A stretch of DNA of 64,000 nucleotides. Source: an uncultured Saprospiraceae bacterium (GTDB lineage Bacteria > Bacteroidota > Bacteroidia > Chitinophagales > Saprospiraceae). Numbering within the stretch: the first letter of the stretch is position 1; the number at the start of each line of letters is the position of its first letter. The stretch covers positions 35,382 to 99,381 of the forward strand of contig CALIZI010000021.1 in assembly GCA_938028705.1 (NCBI GenBank), read 5' to 3'. A program made the position numbers and the translations under genes. Of this stretch, positions 50,140 to 58,276 are shown one piece after another. Below the pieces are notes generated by a model. That model was not told where the DNA came from, did not search any database, and saw only the letters and a list, made by a program, of their open reading frames with translations.

Positions 50140-50378
50140 TAATAATGCGATAATGATGAAATGCGATGATGTGATAATGATGAAATGCGATGATGATGAA
50201 ATGTGATGATGCGATAATAATGAAATGCGATAATGCGATAATAATGAAATGCGATAATGCGATAATGATGAAATGCGATAATGCGATAATGATGAAATGC
50301 GATAATGCGATAATGATGAAATGTGATGATGCGATAATGATGAAATGTGATGATGCGATAATGATGAAATGCGATAAT
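50140..50378. repeat. 24-bp tandem repeat array (GCGATAATGATGAAATGCGA unit)
   Basis: The unit GCGATAATGATGAAAT plus GCGATAAT recurs about ten times with small changes (TGATGATG, AATAATG variants). A short frame on the minus strand (HYRIIAF repeats) is only the repeat read as protein. The array is interrupted by a family 2 element; its last repeat resumes at 50648. There are no spacers of CRISPR type. Confidence 0.9.
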
Positions 50379-50379
50379 G

Positions 50380-50647
50380 GACAAGTTCATCTAAATCATA
50401 AAAGTAGTTAACACTTTTGGAATCTGATTTTAAAAATGAAAATAAAATTTAAATACTTCGCTTGCTAAACTTCAAAAAGTTTGGTCTCCGATAGCTATCG
50501 GAGAAGTAAAGCACTGATTTGTAGCTAATTATAAATTTCAGTACCCTACCCACGTTTAGCAAACTTGAAAAGTTTACCAAACGGCTTACTTATATTTTGT
50601 GTAAAATTAACATCGTATGAAGTGTCAACTAATCAGATAAACTTGTC
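50380..50647. mobile_element. Family 2 palindromic element, copy C, inside the tandem array
   Basis: 268 bp. Termini GACAAGTTCATCTAAAT and ATCAGATAAACTTGTC, with the inner AGTAGTTAACACTT/AAGTGTCAACTA pair. The 8-bp CGATAATG lies directly on both sides (50372-50379 and 50648-50655), although in a repeat array that could also be part of the period. The interior holds ttgctaaacttcaaaaagtt arms, a perfect 20-nt palindrome tctccgatagctatcggaga (50485-50504), and a partner arm gtttagcaaacttgaaaag. It has no coding capacity. Confidence 0.8.
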
Positions 50648-50726
50648 CGATAATGCGATAATTTTAAATATTCATTCATTTCACATTTAAAGCATTACCT
50701 CATTTCAACATTATCGCATTTCAGCA

Positions 50727-52202
50727 TTACAGGCAAACTAATTTTCGATAGGTCATTAGACCATTCGATTCAATAGCTACCAAGTACATACCTGCATCTA
50801 GTTGATGATGATTAATATTTTGTGTAAATGAGCCGTTAATTTGTCCGTCAAACAAAGTAGAAATATGTTGTCCGTTCATATCAAATATATGAACTTGTAT
50901 AGCAACGGATGACGACACGTCAAATTCCAAAGTTGCAGATTGACCTTTTGCCACCATATTCGGATACAGTGCTATGCGGTCAAGTTTCATCACACTCTCC
51001 ACATCTGTCAATGTACCTGTCATAAACGATGCTCCGTCCGATGCTTCCGTACATGTATAGCCGTCGCTAAATGGATGAATACGCCAATAATAAGTCGTAT
51101 TTTCATTCAACATACCACCGCCAACTACCGCCGTAGTATCCGACACCAAGCCTTCGGTGACAGCAAAAGAAGGACTGAAATTGGATAAGCGATTCACTTC
51201 ATAATAATATCGGTTAGCATTGGGTACATTCGACCAAGTCAGGGTCGTATTATAGTCACCGACTTCGGCTTCGTACAGCGTAGGCATTTCCGTAATTGGC
51301 TCGCGAGGTATATCCTGATTGGTGAGGTGTGCGGGGCGATCATCAATCAAATTGGCACGCATAGCCGCTTGTTGTTGAGGCGTAAAAATCCCCTGACATG
51401 CCCCATCTGCATAATTCATAAAATTGCGGGCATCTGAGCGAAACTGCACACTATCAGGGTCTTTTTGCAGTTGAATACTCATACTATCATCATTACAAGC
51501 ATACACAGCACTCAAATAATCAGGCGGTGTATCACAAAAGCCATCGGCAGCCTCCGTACAGTTTGAGCCGTCCACAAATTCCACCTCAACATTTCCCCAA
51601 CCGCCCACTACTAAAGGCGTAATCGTATCAAAATTATACTCAATACCTTCCCAACCCAAAAACGGATGCGGCAAAGTCAGATAATGCCCCACCTCATGCG
51701 CCCACGTATGCCAGGTATCCAGATTCATATTGGCTATCGTCACCGTCAAAGCATCCCTTCCGGGAGCATAATATCCACCCGCTCCGGCAGCGGTTCTTAC
51801 GATATAAGAATTAATCGTATTCGGCACATTATTCAACGACATCATCTGATAACCCGCCGGATAATCATCGTGGTCATACCATTCCGTATTATCAACATAC
51901 CTAATCTCTCCCGATATGTAAAACTGAATACCAGAGGGTTCAAAATCAGCATTGAGTTTACAAAAATTAGACAATACATTCGGAATATCGTAATAGCCTG
52001 CCCCCTCAAAAGTACCTAAAATATGTATAGTCACCGGCACGTACAAAGTGCTGTCTGCACCTTTGCTATACATATCAGGATTTGCCTGATACTTTTTAAG
52101 CCATTCGGACTTTACAGGTGGCGTACCGCAAGGCAATATCTCTTGAGCATTCAGATTCCAACAAAATAAAAAACTGATACAGTATAAAATATATTTTTGC
52201 AT
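50727..52202 (-). CDS. Secreted M43 (pappalysin-like) zinc metalloprotease with FN3 and T9SS domains
   Basis: 491 residues from the ATG at 52202. Signal MQKYILYCISFLFCWNLNAQ. The M43 metal site is HEVGHYLTLPHPFLGWEG (His-Glu...His...His), and the Met-turn is in DARNFMNYADGAC. Upstream, NTINSYIVRTAAGAGGYYAP and GRDALTVTIANMN belong to the same fold. A fibronectin-like part (LYEAEVGDYNTTLTWSNVPN) follows, then a T9SS sorting tail (ALYPNMVAKGQSATLEFD ... AGMYLVAIESNG). It cleaves extracellular proteins or peptides. A family 2 element starts 16 bp upstream of the ATG, so the promoter of this gene lies inside or beyond a mobile palindrome. Confidence 0.9.
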   Translation of the reverse strand: MQKYILYCISFLFCWNLNAQEILPCGTPPVKSEWLKKYQANPDMYSKGADSTLYVPVTIHILGTFEGAGYYDIPNVLSNFCKLNADFEPSGIQFYISGEIRYVDNTEWYDHDDYPAGYQMMSLNNVPNTINSYIVRTAAGAGGYYAPGRDALTVTIANMNLDTWHTWAHEVGHYLTLPHPFLGWEGIEYNFDTITPLVVGGWGNVEVEFVDGSNCTEAADGFCDTPPDYLSAVYACNDDSMSIQLQKDPDSVQFRSDARNFMNYADGACQGIFTPQQQAAMRANLIDDRPAHLTNQDIPREPITEMPTLYEAEVGDYNTTLTWSNVPNANRYYYEVNRLSNFSPSFAVTEGLVSDTTAVVGGGMLNENTTYYWRIHPFSDGYTCTEASDGASFMTGTLTDVESVMKLDRIALYPNMVAKGQSATLEFDVSSSVAIQVHIFDMNGQHISTLFDGQINGSFTQNINHHQLDAGMYLVAIESNGLMTYRKLVCL

Positions 52203-52218
52203 AATGATTAGGTTTAAT

Positions 52219-52481
52219 GGCATGTTTAGAAAAGTGGTTGACACTTTTATTTTCAAATTAAAATAATGTAGAATGTAAAATAATAAATGTAAAATGTAAA
52301 AGTTGCAGAACGCAATACAAATACATTTTTTCCGTATTTAATTGATTTTTAAATTATTATAAAATAAGAAAATAAAAATATTTTATATACGTACTATCGA
52401 CACTTTTACATTTTACATTTATTATTTTACATTTTACATTTAAAAAGTGTCAACTACTTTTACCACAAATTTAAACATGCT
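52219..52481. mobile_element. Family 2 palindromic element, copy A, with exact 8-bp target duplication
   Basis: 263 bp. Termini GGCATGTTTAGA and TTTAAACATGCT, with GTTGACACTTTT/AAAGTGTCAACTACTTTTAC inner ends. GGTTTAAT lies directly on both sides (52211-52218 and 52482-52489). The interior is the palindrome aatgtaaaataataaatgta...tttacattttacatttatta, whose words also occur in other spacers. This is the clearest evidence that a nested palindrome inserted as one unit. Confidence 0.88.
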
Positions 52482-52510
52482 GGTTTAATTTATTTTTATA
52501 AATATTTTTT

Positions 52511-52680
52511 TTATTTTAAAAATGCTTTTATTTGATACCGTAGCACAGTGCTTCCAGCCTGTGTTGCAGTTGTACGATACGAAGTCAGTGCATTATAGTT
52601 TTCACATACTTCCTGTGGGTTTTCCACTCCTGCGCTAAATATGCGGACAATTGAAGGTGGCTTCCGATGTGCAAATACGT
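52511..52680 (-). repeat. Repeat R, copy 1 (decayed-gene-like, 60% similar to 58795-58935)
   Basis: Read on the minus strand it has ggagtggaaaac, tgaaaactataatgcactga, caggctggaagcactgtgct and aaaagcatttttaaaat, in the order of the copy at 58795. In one frame both copies give ENY.AL.SY and AGS..LR, which hints at a former protein end, but no open gene of credible size is present. It lies exactly between two family 2 elements. Confidence 0.6.
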
Positions 52681-52688
52681 CAATATTT

Positions 52689-52861
52689 GGCATGTTTAGA
52701 AATATGGTTGACACTTTCTTGAAATGTAGTGAACGTTCCAAATTGAGTAATCACGCAGAGAACGCAGAGTTCGCGGAGATTTAATGTAGCATCTCTCTGC
52801 GAACTCTGCGTTCTCTGCGTGAAAAAGTGTCAACTACTTTTACGGCAAATCTAAACATGCC
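52689..52861. mobile_element. Family 2 palindromic element, copy B, with exact 8-bp target duplication
   Basis: 173 bp. Termini GGCATGTTTAGA and TCTAAACATGCC, with GTTGACACTTTC/AAAGTGTCAACTACTTTTAC inner ends. CAATATTT lies directly on both sides (52681-52688 and 52862-52869). The interior is a perfect-to-near-perfect palindrome, cacgcagagaacgcagagtt and its complement, unlike copies A and C. Confidence 0.88.
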
Positions 52862-53101
52862 CAATATTTCTAAAAAACAACACATTATATATGACTTTTC
52901 TATACAACCATTAAATAAAAACCTATATTTGCCAACAAAATCCTGTAAATTTACATTAATATTGAAACAATACTTAATTTTTCAGTGGTCAGACCATTTC
53001 ATTGTCACAAAAAAGACAAACAATAACGCTGACCTCTGACAGTAAAGCGGTCTGATTTCTGACCTCTTCTATTTACATTCATCAAAATAAAAAACACGAT
53101 T

Positions 53102-53707
53102 ATGACCAGAGAAGAACAAGCAGACAAAATCATCCAAAACCACGTCCTGTACTCTATGGGTTTGGGTATCATTCCTCTCCCTTTTGTCGATATTGTAGGT
53201 GTGACCGCCACCCAAGTTGACATGATACACCAGATAAGCAAGTTGTATGGCAAAAAATTTTCCGATATAGCCGGAAAATCCTTTATTGCTTCCACCACAG
53301 GTACATCTTTGGCACGGATTGGCGCATCGTTTATCAAAGCCATTCCGGGTATCGGGAGTGTCATTGGTGGCGTTTCGATGTCTATCATGTCGGGGGCTTC
53401 CACTTATGCTATCGGGCAGGTGTGCAAGCGGTTTTTTGAAGATGGTTTGGACTTGGATGATATAGATCAAGACCTCGCCAAGAGCATTTACGAAGAGGAA
53501 CTCGAAAAGGGCAAACAAGTAGCTTCCGACCTCAAATCAAAAGCCGAAAAAGAGAAAAAACAACCCACCGCAGCCGCTACCGCCGCACCAAAAGAGGAAG
53601 AAGACATTTACACCCAATTGCTCAAACTCGGTGAATTGAAAGAGAAGGGGGTCATCACAGACGAGGAATTTCAAAAAATGAAAAAAGCATTGGTAGATAA
53701 GTTTTAG
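53102..53707 (+). CDS. DUF697-type membrane protein with C-terminal SHOCT domain
   Basis: 201 residues. Residues 8-120 are DUF697-like: ADKIIQNHVLYSMGLGIIPLP, IVGVTATQVDMIHQISKLYG and a Gly/Ser-rich hydrophobic hairpin (AIPGIGSVIGGVSMSIMSGA). A charged Lys/Glu linker (KSKAEKEKKQPTAA) leads to a SHOCT motif (LLKLGELKEKGVITDEEFQK, about 175-198), a short oligomerisation or nucleic-acid-related domain. It may sit at the inner membrane. The DUF4403 gene follows in the same direction after a word repeat. Confidence 0.8.
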   Translation: MTREEQADKIIQNHVLYSMGLGIIPLPFVDIVGVTATQVDMIHQISKLYGKKFSDIAGKSFIASTTGTSLARIGASFIKAIPGIGSVIGGVSMSIMSGASTYAIGQVCKRFFEDGLDLDDIDQDLAKSIYEEELEKGKQVASDLKSKAEKEKKQPTAAATAAPKEEEDIYTQLLKLGELKEKGVITDEEFQKMKKALVDKF

Positions 53708-53709
53708 TA

Positions 53710-53816
53710 TATAGTTGATGGTTCATAGTTCATAGCACTTCTCGCGTTAGTCTATCAACTATGAACCATCAACTATGAACCATCAACTATCAACTGCCAA
53801 CCATGAACTATCAACT
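53710..53816. repeat. Imperfect palindrome with the GTTGATGGTTCATAG word
   Basis: agttgatggttcatagttca pairs with ctatgaaccatcaactatga; more copies of the word run into the start of the next gene. The first in-frame ATG (53775) of the DUF4403 gene is within it. Confidence 0.7.
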
Positions 53817-55082
53817 ATGGACCAACAACCATCAACCTTTATAAAACCTGCTATTTCGATTCGTTTGAGTGAATTGGAAGGTCTGCTTGACCAACAAATC
53901 CCAGATGTCTTGTTTGATAGCGAAGCCGCTGCCGAAGGACAAAATATAGACATCAAAGCCACCAAATCGGGTGCTGTCAAACTCGCTGCCGAGGGCAATA
54001 CCATTCATTATCGCGTACCGATTCGTATTGCGGTCAGGAAGGATATTGGTATCTCCGAAGCCACTGCCAATTGCGAAATGATGATGGGTTTTAAAACCGA
54101 TTTTCTCATACTACCCGATTGGTCATTGCGTACAAAAACAGATATTGTACAATACGGTTGGATAAAAAAACCGATACTGAAACTTGGTATTGTCACCTTT
54201 CCCGTAGAGACGATACTGCTCAATATTCTACATTCCAAAAAGAAACTTATCTGTGATTCTATTGACCAACAAATTACAGAAAACACGAATTTAAACCAAC
54301 TCATTCCGCTTACGCTTGGCAACTTGCCTAATCCGATAGTCGCGCCTTTTGTAGGCAAAATATGGTGGTGGGCAAGCCCTGTCAGTACCTATCTCGACCC
54401 GCTGTATGTAGAAAATAAAGCCCTTGAAATCACTTTTGGCTTGAAATCAAATGTGGCATTGGGCATTGGCAAGCCTTTGACAACCAATCCATTAGAAATC
54501 AATGCGCCCGACTTTACCGAGTCACTCCGCTCACCAAGCAATTTGCAAGTACATACCCAAGTGGCTTTGGCTACCCTACAAAAAATTGCTAACGAACAAC
54601 TTGCCGAAAAACGTCTGCCCATTGAGCAATTTGAATTGATACCAAAAAATATACAAGTACAAAGTGAAGGCGAAAAACTGGTCGTCAAGTCAGATTTATC
54701 CGGTGGTTTTACTGGCAATGCCACTATAAAAGCCATTCCCGTTTACAACAATTCCAAGAAAACCATTGACTTCAAAGACATCACCTTAGACCTCGAAGGC
54801 AAAGGCATCAAAAGTAAAGGTATTGCATTAATGGCTTCCAGTATTTTACTAGAACAACTCAATCAACACCTCAAAATTCCACTTAAACCCATGATTAAAA
54901 ACCTCAATTCTTTTATTAATAAAAACGAAATACAGCCCGGCATTTTCCTTAAATCTTACATTACGGATTACGATATAAAAGATGTCAAAATTGACCCCGA
55001 AACTATCGGTTTTCAACTTAGTGCAGAAGGACTTATTTCTGTAAAAGTAGAGAAGTTAGCCATTAGTGATTCTAACGCTTGA
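53817..55082 (+). CDS. DUF4403 family protein
   Basis: 421 residues from the ATG at 53817 (MDQQPSTFIKPAISIRL), chosen because the ATG at 53775 would translate word-repeat DNA. The DUF4403 pattern is ISIRLSELEGLLDQQIPDVL, then VPIRIAVRKDIGISEATANC and FIKPAI-type strands, and ends with SAEGLISVKVEKLAI. Family members resemble lipid-binding SMP/TULIP-like folds and often sit near the outer membrane. No signal peptide is seen here, which is unusual for the family; the true start could be further upstream and would need a protein-level check. Confidence 0.72.
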   Translation: MDQQPSTFIKPAISIRLSELEGLLDQQIPDVLFDSEAAAEGQNIDIKATKSGAVKLAAEGNTIHYRVPIRIAVRKDIGISEATANCEMMMGFKTDFLILPDWSLRTKTDIVQYGWIKKPILKLGIVTFPVETILLNILHSKKKLICDSIDQQITENTNLNQLIPLTLGNLPNPIVAPFVGKIWWWASPVSTYLDPLYVENKALEITFGLKSNVALGIGKPLTTNPLEINAPDFTESLRSPSNLQVHTQVALATLQKIANEQLAEKRLPIEQFELIPKNIQVQSEGEKLVVKSDLSGGFTGNATIKAIPVYNNSKKTIDFKDITLDLEGKGIKSKGIALMASSILLEQLNQHLKIPLKPMIKNLNSFINKNEIQPGIFLKSYITDYDIKDVKIDPETIGFQLSAEGLISVKVEKLAISDSNA

Positions 55083-55113
55083 TTCGTTCCAAACACGTCA
55101 GCACATCAACACG

Positions 55114-55860
55114 TCAGAACGTCAGCACATTATCCATCCACCTTGCAAAATCGGCGATATTTTGTCGACTCAGACTGTGTTTGGAATCGTACTCGTGAAA
55201 GGATGTTTTGATGTTCATGTTTTCCAAAAATTGCTGATCACTCAAAGCATCTTTGAAAGGTAAAATAGGGTCTTGCTTACCATGCGATATAAAAACGGAC
55301 AGGTCGGAAAGTTCACTTTTATCAGCTATGACGGTCTCTATCTCGTCGGGTATTTTCCCACTAAAAGCTATAATGCCTTTCACCTTTTCCGGCACCGACA
55401 AACCTACGCTGTATGACATCATCGCTCCCTGACTAAAACCACCGACAAAAACCTGTTTCGAGTCAACACCATAAGCCGCTACCAATTGGTCAATCAACTT
55501 AATCACCAACTTCCGACTTTGCTCTGCTTGTACTTTGTCAATCTTCGCTTTACCCTGCCCAATACGCTGATAATCATACCACTTATACTTATCACCACCT
55601 TCATCAAAAGGCGCACGAGCCGAGACCACCAACAAGCGTTTGTCCAAGACATTTGCCAATGAAATCAAATCGTCTTCATTGCTTCTCAAACCATGTAATA
55701 GCAACAACATCGGCGTTTGCGCTGTTATTTTTTGAGGTACATTTACTTTATGCACTAAGGCAAAATCAACTTTGGAAGGTGCTGTCTTGGCATCTTGATT
55801 GGGGCTGATACATGACCCTAATATTAGAAGTACGAGGAACAAAAAATTATATTTTTTCAT
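55114..55860 (-). CDS. Predicted lipoprotein esterase (alpha/beta hydrolase)
   Basis: 248 residues from the ATG at 55860. Signal MKKYNFLFLVLLILGSC, with lipid Cys17. The hydrolase core has LLLLHGLRSNEDDL (oxyanion), the nucleophile GGFSQGAMMSY (Ser), ISHGKQDPILPF (Asp) and a C-terminal His (YDSKHSLSRQ). It resembles phospholipase/carboxylesterase (YpfH/Est-type) enzymes of the periplasm. The substrate is unknown. A family 1 element begins 32 bp upstream of the ATG, as at the GH5 and CxxCH genes. Confidence 0.85.
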   Translation of the reverse strand: MKKYNFLFLVLLILGSCISPNQDAKTAPSKVDFALVHKVNVPQKITAQTPMLLLLHGLRSNEDDLISLANVLDKRLLVVSARAPFDEGGDKYKWYDYQRIGQGKAKIDKVQAEQSRKLVIKLIDQLVAAYGVDSKQVFVGGFSQGAMMSYSVGLSVPEKVKGIIAFSGKIPDEIETVIADKSELSDLSVFISHGKQDPILPFKDALSDQQFLENMNIKTSFHEYDSKHSLSRQNIADFARWMDNVLTF

Positions 55861-55892
55861 AATCATATTTTTTAAATATTTTATCAAACTAA

Positions 55893-56104
55893 CTTGATAA
55901 TGTCATGTTTTAAAAATAAATTATATTTGTATTTAATATAGGATATTTTTTCCGAATTTGGGCTAAAACTCGTCAGACATTTAAACATTGCTGGAAAAAT
56001 ATGACATCATCGATGAATTTTGAAAATGTCAGACGAGTTTTAGCCCAAATTCAAGAGCAAAACACCAACTATATTAAATAAAAATCGAACATGACATTGT
56101 CAAA
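55893..56104. mobile_element. Family 1 palindromic element, copy 3 (212 bp)
   Basis: Termini CTTGATAATG and CATTGTCAAA. CTAA is repeated on both sides; a 9-bp direct repeat, TCAAACTAA, also fits if the last bases of the right end are counted. The 28-bp core arms lie at 55955-55982 and 56024-56051. Same orientation as copy 1. Confidence 0.82.
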
Positions 56105-56480
56105 CTAATCACCATACTACTATACATGAACCTTAAATCATAATGTCTTTCTGAATTTATTTCAGAATCTCCCAAGCTACAAGCACGATGTTTAATGTGA
56201 GTTATAAATTTGTATCTTATTATAAATCAACAAATTAGAGCATTTTTCATCATTAGTTTTCCATTGTCTGGGAGTCCCGACAACTGTACGGGAGAAATAA
56301 ATTCAGCAAGACGTTTTTTCCTTGGTGTTTTTGGGTCATGTATAGTAGTATGACTAATCACTACATTAGTTTGAGTAAATATCTACAATTTTAACATCAA
56401 AATTAAAAAAATCAGCCTATCTGTAATTTGAACTTGAACTTGATACTTGAACTTGCACTTTATTCATTACCTTTATACAA
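56105..56480. other. Spacer upstream of moaC
   Basis: No gene. The 56270-56300 segment (gtctgggagtcccgacaact) is a short GC-rich hairpin. The rest is AT-rich. Confidence 0.5.
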
Positions 56481-56960
56481 ATGAAAAAGCAATTCACACA
56501 TATCAATTCGGCGGGTAATCCATCTATGGTAGATGTCGGTCAGAAAGCAGCGACACATCGGGTAGCGAAGGCGCAAAGTATTGTTCAGGTAGATGAAGCG
56601 ATACTCGACTTATTAGAAAATGACGATATACATACTAAGAAAGGTCCTGTATTTCAGACGGCAATCATAGCCGGAGTCATGGCAGCTAAAAAAACGGGTG
56701 AGTTGATTCCGCTTTGCCATCCTATCGGCATGGATAATTGTCAGATTGATATTCATATCAATACACAAAAAGAGATTATAATTAACTGTACAGCAAGTGT
56801 TTATGCCAAGACCGGTATTGAAATGGAAGCCCTCACAGGCGCAAGCATAGCCGCACTGACGATATACGATATGTGTAAGGCATTTTCGCACAATATCATT
56901 ATCAAAGAAACTAAATTAATGGAAAAAACAGGTGGCAAAAAAGATTTTAAACGACAATAG
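56481..56960 (+). CDS. moaC: Cyclic pyranopterin monophosphate synthase
   Basis: 159 residues. The MoaC pattern is INSAGNPSMVDVGQKAATHR, KKGPVFQTAIIAGVMAAKKT, ELIPLCHPIGMDNCQIDI and AKTGIEMEALTGASIAALTI-YDMCKA; the active-site Lys, His and Asp positions appear intact. It makes cyclic pyranopterin monophosphate in molybdenum cofactor synthesis. It heads a rightward set with a MobA-like gene and moaE. Its stop codon is the first base of a long hairpin. Confidence 0.94.
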   Translation: MKKQFTHINSAGNPSMVDVGQKAATHRVAKAQSIVQVDEAILDLLENDDIHTKKGPVFQTAIIAGVMAAKKTGELIPLCHPIGMDNCQIDIHINTQKEIIINCTASVYAKTGIEMEALTGASIAALTIYDMCKAFSHNIIIKETKLMEKTGGKKDFKRQ

Positions 56961-57021
56961 TACAGGCGGTTTCAACCGCCATGTGTAGCTTTACATGGCG
57001 ATTGAAATCGCCTGTACTATT
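56957..57021. repeat. Hairpin between moaC and the MobA-like gene
   Basis: aatagtacaggcggtttcaa...acatggcgattgaaatcgcc pairs almost perfectly over 29 bp with a short loop. It starts at the moaC stop and ends 10 bp before the next ATG. It may tune expression within the operon. Confidence 0.75.
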
Positions 57022-57030
57022 AAACATATT

Positions 57031-58173
57031 ATGAAAAAACATACGAAACACACACAACTCAAACGCCCAAGTCTCGGTCAGTTTGGCAGAAATGAATGGT
57101 CAATACTCGGCACCACCTGTGGTAATATACAGGCATTGTCTAATGAGATTATCAATCGGCTATCGCCAAAATATCAACTCGCTTATGTAGATGCCGACCA
57201 TAAAAGTCATGACGAGGAAGGAGACGATGCTGCCCCACAAGCAATGATTTATACAGATAAAATTGGTTATCATCGTTTCGATTTTCAGGCAAATATGGAG
57301 TCCTATCATTACAGGATGTGGTTCAATGATGCCCACCTTATTTTGGTCAATGGCAATCATTTCAAAGCCGCCCGGCAGTTGGTGTGCATAGACCCGAAAA
57401 AAGCGGAATCATTGAGCCGTAAACTTGAAAAACTGACTGATGTACAAGCATTTATATCTTATGAAGATACTAATGATATTCACGATTTTTTAAAAAACCA
57501 TTTACCACACTATAATGAGATACCTATTTTTCGCGCTAATGAAATTGATAAGATTGTTTCTTTTTTACAAGAAAAAATAAACGAAAATACGCCACCACTC
57601 AAAGGCTTAATTCTCGCAGGCGGACGCAGTACACGCATGGGGCATGATAAAGGTTTGATTGAATATTTCGGTAAGCCGCACCGCGAATATTTGTATGACC
57701 TTATCTCACCGTTTTGTAGTACGACTTACCTCTCTTGTCGTGCCGACCAAGCTAATGACCTAGGTGATTTTCCGTTGATAAAAGATACTTTTGAAGGGCT
57801 TGGTCCTTTTGGTGCTATTGTCTCCGCTTTTCGGGAAGACCCTGATGCGGCATGGTTGGTTTTGGCTTGCGATTACCCGCTGATGAATGAAGCGACGATT
57901 AAGCAATTGGTCAACAAGCGCGATGCTTCGCAAGTGGCTACGGCATTCAACAGTCCGCATAGCGAATTTCCTGAACCCTTGATTACGATTTGGGAACCAA
58001 GGAGTTATCCGGTCTTATTTCAGTTTTTGGCGCAGGGCTACTCTTGTCCGCGTAAGGTGCTGATTAATTCGCGGGTGCATCTGATTGATCCTTTACAACC
58101 GGAAGTTTTTAAAAATATTAATCATAAAGAAGAGTATGAAGCGATACTGGAAAAAGTAGCGAGTAGCGAGTGA
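57031..58173 (+). CDS. MobA-like nucleotidyltransferase with a MobB-like N-terminal domain
   Basis: 380 residues from the ATG at 57031; the ATG at 56995 would start inside the hairpin. Residues about 15-170 (WSILGTTCGNIQALSNEIIN, YVDADHKSHDEEGDD) resemble the GTPase-like MobB adapter, but the P-loop lacks the usual GKT lysine (GTTCGNIQ), so it may not bind GTP. Residues about 190-375 are a MobA nucleotidyltransferase: LKGLILAGGRSTRMGHDKGL, DFPLIKDTFEGLGPFGAIVS, WLVLACDYPLMNE. MobA links GMP to molybdopterin. The operon context supports a cofactor role. The loss of the lysine is the notable point. Confidence 0.85.
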   Translation: MKKHTKHTQLKRPSLGQFGRNEWSILGTTCGNIQALSNEIINRLSPKYQLAYVDADHKSHDEEGDDAAPQAMIYTDKIGYHRFDFQANMESYHYRMWFNDAHLILVNGNHFKAARQLVCIDPKKAESLSRKLEKLTDVQAFISYEDTNDIHDFLKNHLPHYNEIPIFRANEIDKIVSFLQEKINENTPPLKGLILAGGRSTRMGHDKGLIEYFGKPHREYLYDLISPFCSTTYLSCRADQANDLGDFPLIKDTFEGLGPFGAIVSAFREDPDAAWLVLACDYPLMNEATIKQLVNKRDASQVATAFNSPHSEFPEPLITIWEPRSYPVLFQFLAQGYSCPRKVLINSRVHLIDPLQPEVFKNINHKEEYEAILEKVASSE

Positions 58174-58196
58174 CGAGTTGCGAGTCGATGTATCCT

Positions 58197-58226
58197 GTTT
58201 ACTAAACTTCAAAGAGTTTAGTAAAC
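58197..58226. repeat. Hairpin after the MobA-like gene
   Basis: gtttactaaact/agagtttagtaaac with a short loop. The same TAAACTT word occurs in the interior of the family 2 element at 50380. The bases before it (agtagcgagtagcgagtgacgagttgcgag, split here as agtagcgagtagcgag and gacgagttgcgag) are another word repeat. Confidence 0.6.
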
Positions 58227-58276
58227 GGAGTGCTTAAATATTGTTTTTGTTTTTAAAATATAATCTTATCAGGTTA

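Noticed and set aside
50140..50378. The regular 24-bp repeats looked like a CRISPR array
   Set aside because: The units are contiguous without unique spacers, and no cas genes are present.
50136..50390. A repeat-encoded short frame (HHYRIIAF) on the minus strand
   Set aside because: It is only the tandem repeat read in frame; no start signal or homologue is credible.
52511..52741. A 76-codon minus-strand frame
   Set aside because: It spans the repeat R and one end of a family 2 element, so it is not a gene; the repeat is reported instead.
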